Source: Paludibacteraceae bacterium
Lineage (GTDB): Bacteria > Bacteroidota > Bacteroidia > Bacteroidales > Paludibacteraceae
NCBI GenBank assembly: GCA_024401535.1
Contig: JAKSKX010000013.1
Location: 1 to 64,000, forward strand
Direction: 5' to 3'
Length of the DNA stretch: 64,000 nucleotides
This document shows, piece after piece, positions 61,079 through 64,000 of this stretch. The position numbers and the translations under genes were made by a program. The notes below the pieces were generated by a model. It was not told the DNA's origin and did not search any database. It worked only from the letters and a program-made list of their open reading frames with translations. The first letter of the stretch is position 1; the number at the start of each line of letters is the position of its first letter.

Positions 61079-61963
61079 CTAAAGTAGCTCCTTTATTTTT
61101 ATTCCCTTATTTGTAAGTGCTAGTCTGTCTTCGCTTAGTCTGCTGTAGTATTCGGCCTGCTCGTTTCTGTCAAGCAGTTTTGCACCATATACATACTTGT
61201 ATTCCATCTCCATGCCTAAGTCCCAGTAGGCGAATCCGTTAGCCTTAAGATACTCGCCTAAAGCCGCCATTTGAATTGTTCCGCTATTGTTCTCTGTATG
61301 GAATCCGCAAAGGCTTGCGTATGCGTTGTGTGTGATGAATCCTAACTCTCCTGCTACCAATTTGTCCCCATGCCAAAGTTCGACAGAATCTATACTGATT
61401 TCATTGTCGGGAGTCTCGTGTATCTTTTCGTATGCGTCAATAAGAGGAGCAACAACCCATGTGTCCTTGGCGTATTGTTTGGCAAGAGTTTCTGCGCAGA
61501 GCCTGAAGTTCTTGTTGAATGTCAGCGTATAGTCTCCAAATTTCTGGCGTGACCATTTGTGTGCTTTCTTAGGATATTTGAAATCATCGAAGTCAATAAT
61601 CATCTTCTCATCATGATGTCTTATAGTCATGAAATATCTTGCCACAGTGTATTTGAAGGGAAAAGAAATGAGTTCATGATAGGTGTCGAATTCAGCTCCG
61701 CTTGTGATTCTTTTCTCCATTGACAAAGGGTAGTATCCATACACAAGAGACTGACGAATGACGTTTTCGTCAAAATCATCACAAACAGCATTCTCTTTCA
61801 CCAAATTCAGGATTTCAGATTCCAGGTCATTCTTTGGATTTAAAAGCAAAAGGCTGTTTTCGTAATACGCAGGTAAAAGGTCGTTCAGCATATCTACATC
61901 CTCGGCACAATTTACGTGAATGGCCGAGTCATAAAACAAACTTCCGAAGTCATAGATAGTCAT
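61079..61963 (-). CDS. Aat-like protein (leucyl/phenylalanyl-tRNA-protein transferase fold)
   Basis: A 294-residue soluble protein. Several blocks align by eye with L/F-tRNA-protein transferase: VYGYYPLSM (about 74-82, for GYFPW), CAETLAKQYAKDTWVVAPLIDAYEKIHE (about 156-183, for CA...TWI...AYxxLH), SIDSVELWHGDKLVAGELG (about 190-208, for HSVExWxxxxLVGG) and a late GFAYWDLG. In Aat, the enzyme adds Leu or Phe to N-terminal Arg/Lys for ClpS-ClpAP degradation. This protein is longer at the N-terminus and lacks some standard motifs, for instance the WWSPDPR block, so the activity is uncertain; it could be another GNAT-fold transferase. Confidence 0.65.
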   Translation of the reverse strand: MTIYDFGSLFYDSAIHVNCAEDVDMLNDLLPAYYENSLLLLNPKNDLESEILNLVKENAVCDDFDENVIRQSLVYGYYPLSMEKRITSGAEFDTYHELISFPFKYTVARYFMTIRHHDEKMIIDFDDFKYPKKAHKWSRQKFGDYTLTFNKNFRLCAETLAKQYAKDTWVVAPLIDAYEKIHETPDNEISIDSVELWHGDKLVAGELGFITHNAYASLCGFHTENNSGTIQMAALGEYLKANGFAYWDLGMEMEYKYVYGAKLLDRNEQAEYYSRLSEDRLALTNKGIKIKELL

Positions 61964-62020
61964 AATAAAAACTTTAAGTCAAATTGTCTGAAAATAAATC
62001 AGTTGTCTAATGTAATAAGC

Positions 62021-62060
62021 GGGAAAAGAAAAGGGAGGCTTTTGGTTGAACCTCCCTTTT
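62021..62060 (-). terminator. Intrinsic terminator of fabG
   Basis: AAAAGGGAGG (62029-62038) pairs with CCTCCCTTTT (62051-62060). On the minus strand the stem continues into CTTTTCCC, a U-rich end. Confidence 0.65.
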
Positions 62061-62073
62061 GCTTATGAATCTA

Positions 62074-62820
62074 TTACATGTTCATGCCACCGTCAACCTG
62101 GATAACCTGTCCAGAAACGTAGCTTGAAAGGTCAGAAGCAAGGAATGTTGCAACGTCAGCAATATCCTCAGGCTTACCACCGCGACGCAAAGGAATTTTC
62201 TTCTTCCACTCCTCGCGAATCTCATCAGAAAGTGCAGCTGTCATTGCAGTCTCGATGAAACCAGGAGCGATTGCATTGGCACGGATTCCCTTAGGACCCA
62301 TTTCCTGAGCAACACTCTTAGCCAAAGCAATCATACCAGCCTTGGAAGCAGAGTAGTTAGCCTGTCCGGCATTACCATGAACACCAACAACAGATGCCAT
62401 GTTGATGATGGAACCGCCACGCTGACGCATCATGATTGGAACAAGAGCGTGAGTGAAGTTGAATGCAGACTTCAAGTTAACGCCGATTACAGCATCCCAC
62501 TGCTGCTCAGTCATTCTTAGCATAAGGCCGTCCTTAGTGATACCTGCATTATTAACCAAGATGTCGATGTGACCGAACTCCTTCTGGATTTCAGCAACTA
62601 CTGTGTGAGTCTCCTCGAAGTTAGCTGCGTTTGATGCGTATGCCTTAACCTTAACGCCCATAGCAGAGATCTCTTTCTCTGTCTGAAGAGCGTCCTCGTT
62701 GATAGCTAGGTCAGTGAATGCGATGTTAGCACCCTCGCTTGCGAACTTGACAGCGATTGCCTTACCGATACCTCTTGCAGCACCTGTGATTAGGGCTACT
62801 TTTCCCTCTAATAATTTCAT
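62074..62820 (-). CDS. fabG: 3-oxoacyl-ACP reductase
   Basis: NADPH-dependent short-chain dehydrogenase that reduces beta-ketoacyl-ACP in fatty acid elongation. The 248 residues show the Rossmann motif TGAARGIG (12-19), NNAG near 90-93, and the catalytic Ser143, Tyr156 and Lys160 (YSASK). The C-terminus VSGQVIQVDGGMNM is typical. It is 35 bp downstream of proB on the same strand and may share its transcript. It complements the fabF at the other end of the window. Confidence 0.95.
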   Translation of the reverse strand: MKLLEGKVALITGAARGIGKAIAVKFASEGANIAFTDLAINEDALQTEKEISAMGVKVKAYASNAANFEETHTVVAEIQKEFGHIDILVNNAGITKDGLMLRMTEQQWDAVIGVNLKSAFNFTHALVPIMMRQRGGSIINMASVVGVHGNAGQANYSASKAGMIALAKSVAQEMGPKGIRANAIAPGFIETAMTAALSDEIREEWKKKIPLRRGGKPEDIADVATFLASDLSSYVSGQVIQVDGGMNM

Positions 62821-62855
62821 ATCTAAATTAAATTGGTTATTCTAAAATGTTAAAA

Positions 62856-63935
62856 CTACAACACGTATAGATAGTCGCAGTGAATGATAGGTTTTTCACC
62901 CTTCTTGCCTATCATTTCAGTTGCCTCGGCGCTTGAATAGTCAGTCTTGCCAAGGGCAATTTGCACTCCGTTTTCTGAAACAACACTTACTATGTCGCCT
63001 TTTTCAAACGAACCGCTTACAGACTTGATTCCGATAGGAAGGATTGAGCATCTCTCGTCAGCTATGATAGCTTTCTCTGCGCCGTTGTCAATCTTGATTT
63101 CTCCCTTGCAGAAACCCTCGCTGTGAGCTATCCATTTCTTTACACTGCTGACCTGCTCGTCTGGAAGGAAGCGAGTGCAGACAATGTCCTTGCTGTCGTC
63201 AAGAAGGTCAAGGATGATGTTGTCTCTCTTTCCGTTTGCGATTATGACCTCTACACCTTCATCTGCAACTTTGCTGGCGATTCCCATCTTTGACTGCATA
63301 CCGCCACGTCCAAGACTTGACTTGCTGGTCTGAAGGTATTGCGAAAGGTCGCGCTCACCCGGAAGAACCTTGCGAATAACCTGGCTCTCTGGGTCGGCCG
63401 GGTTTCCATTAAAGATTCCGTCGATGTTGCTAAGTATTATAAGAGCCTGAGCGTCAATCATAGTGGCCACAAGTCCAGACAACTCGTCGTTGTCAGTAAA
63501 CATCAGCTCAGTCAAAGATATAGTGTCATTTTCGTTGACAATAGGAATAATGCCGTTCTCTATCATCACCTGCATGCAGTTGCGCTGGTTAAGGTAGTGC
63601 TGGCGAGTGTGGAAGCTCTCCTTTGTAGTCAAGACCTGTCCACAAGTGATTCCATTGTCACGGAAAAGCATATAGTAGCGGTTGATAAGCTTTACCTGTC
63701 CGATTGCAGAGAACAGCTGTCGTTGGCTTACTGCATCAAGAGTGTCAGCAAGCACCTTGTTCTTGCCTGCGGCTACAGCTCCCGAACTGATAAGCACAAC
63801 TTCGACTCCACTTTTGTGAAGCTCTGAAATTTGATCTACAATGGCTGACATGCGAGTAAAATCCAATGTACCATCTTTCTTTGTTAGTACATTAGAACCT
63901 ACCTTTATCGCTATACGCTTGAATCGTTGTTGCAT
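62856..63935 (-). CDS. proB: Glutamate 5-kinase
   Basis: First enzyme of proline synthesis: phosphorylates glutamate at the gamma carboxyl. The 359 residues have an amino acid kinase domain (about 1-255: KVGSNVLTKKDGTLD, VLISSGAVAAGKNKV, IPIVNENDTIS, LSNIDGIFNGNPADP, GRGGMQSKMGIASKVADEGV) and a C-terminal PUA domain (about 275-359). Glutamate-semialdehyde dehydrogenase (proA) is not beside it; the 3' neighbour is fabG. Confidence 0.95.
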   Translation of the reverse strand: MQQRFKRIAIKVGSNVLTKKDGTLDFTRMSAIVDQISELHKSGVEVVLISSGAVAAGKNKVLADTLDAVSQRQLFSAIGQVKLINRYYMLFRDNGITCGQVLTTKESFHTRQHYLNQRNCMQVMIENGIIPIVNENDTISLTELMFTDNDELSGLVATMIDAQALIILSNIDGIFNGNPADPESQVIRKVLPGERDLSQYLQTSKSSLGRGGMQSKMGIASKVADEGVEVIIANGKRDNIILDLLDDSKDIVCTRFLPDEQVSSVKKWIAHSEGFCKGEIKIDNGAEKAIIADERCSILPIGIKSVSGSFEKGDIVSVVSENGVQIALGKTDYSSAEATEMIGKKGEKPIIHCDYLYVL

Positions 63936-63952
63936 AAATATATTATAGTCTC

Positions 63953-64000
63953 TTATTTGTTTGCTCTGATGCCTTCAAGAACAGCCTTTGTGAAGCCGTT
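63953..64000 (-). CDS. C-terminal end of a gene cut by the window edge
   Basis: On the minus strand an open frame enters from the right edge and ends NGFTKAVLEGIRANK-stop (TAA at 63955-63953), 17 bases before the proB ATG. The even codon pattern and the close spacing to proB suggest a real upstream gene of the same operon. Fifteen codons are too few to identify it. Confidence 0.5.
   Translation of the reverse strand, partial: NGFTKAVLEGIRANK

Overview
The window is a 64 kb piece of a Bacteroidota chromosome, most likely order Bacteroidales. Evidence: a SusC/SusD pair with a surface glycan-binding lipoprotein, promoters of the Bacteroidota type (TTTG, about 20 bases, TAnnTTTG), few Shine-Dalgarno sequences, and two different type IX secretion (T9SS) sorting domains. 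The T9SS domains argue against Bacteroides sensu stricto and fit Prevotella-like or uncultured gut/rumen Bacteroidales. The genus cannot be fixed from sequence alone.

Layout. 0-9.5 kb: fabF, a secreted lipocalin-like protein, then a leftward block lrp, a fused MMPL transporter/acyltransferase/methyltransferase, folC and dnaB. 9.9-18.5 kb: a Cu/Zn-type permease with a C-terminal metal-binding domain, a FadL-type porin, an OmpA-type protein, a lipid A-type acyltransferase and a PIF1-like helicase. 18.5-24 kb: a secreted GH30-type glycosidase, a LysR regulator and an AspT-type antiporter. 24-31 kb: two lipoprotein loci (one split by an in-frame stop), tRNA-Leu(CAA), a low-molecular-weight tyrosine phosphatase in line with a membrane protein and a TolB-like protein carrying a CxxCH haem motif, then ung. 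31-45.7 kb: a 2457-residue RCC1-repeat T9SS cargo protein, lptF/G and ribBA, an exbB-exbD-tonB operon, a DJ-1 protein and a flippase. 46.3-53.3 kb: susC, susD and a glycan-binding protein, with no enzymes or regulator beside them. 53.4-58.2 kb: a histidine operon (hisG-hisD-hisC) behind a complete ribosome-mediated attenuator, then a DUF3127 protein and nth. 58.2-61 kb: an AT-rich island with a three-gene leftward operon (PD-(D/E)XK-like nuclease, small FAPSRF/GY protein, nitrilase-fold enzyme) preceded by a strongly folded RNA of about 315 nt ending in an intrinsic terminator. 61-64 kb: an Aat-like aminoacyl transferase, fabG, proB and the tail of another gene.

How the genes fit together. 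Much of the window serves the envelope: fatty acid synthesis (fabF, fabG), lipid and LPS handling (FadL porin, acyltransferase, LptF/G, MMPL fusion, flippase), TonB energy supply (exbB-exbD-tonB) and TonB-dependent glycan uptake (SusCD). The rest is housekeeping: replication, repair, folate, riboflavin, histidine and proline.

The best candidate for an undescribed system is the island at 58.2-60.9 kb, where a rod-shaped RNA sits as a leader in front of a nuclease/nitrilase operon. The best-resolved regulatory element is the his attenuator at 53.37-53.57 kb, where leader peptide, antiterminator and terminator can all be read directly.
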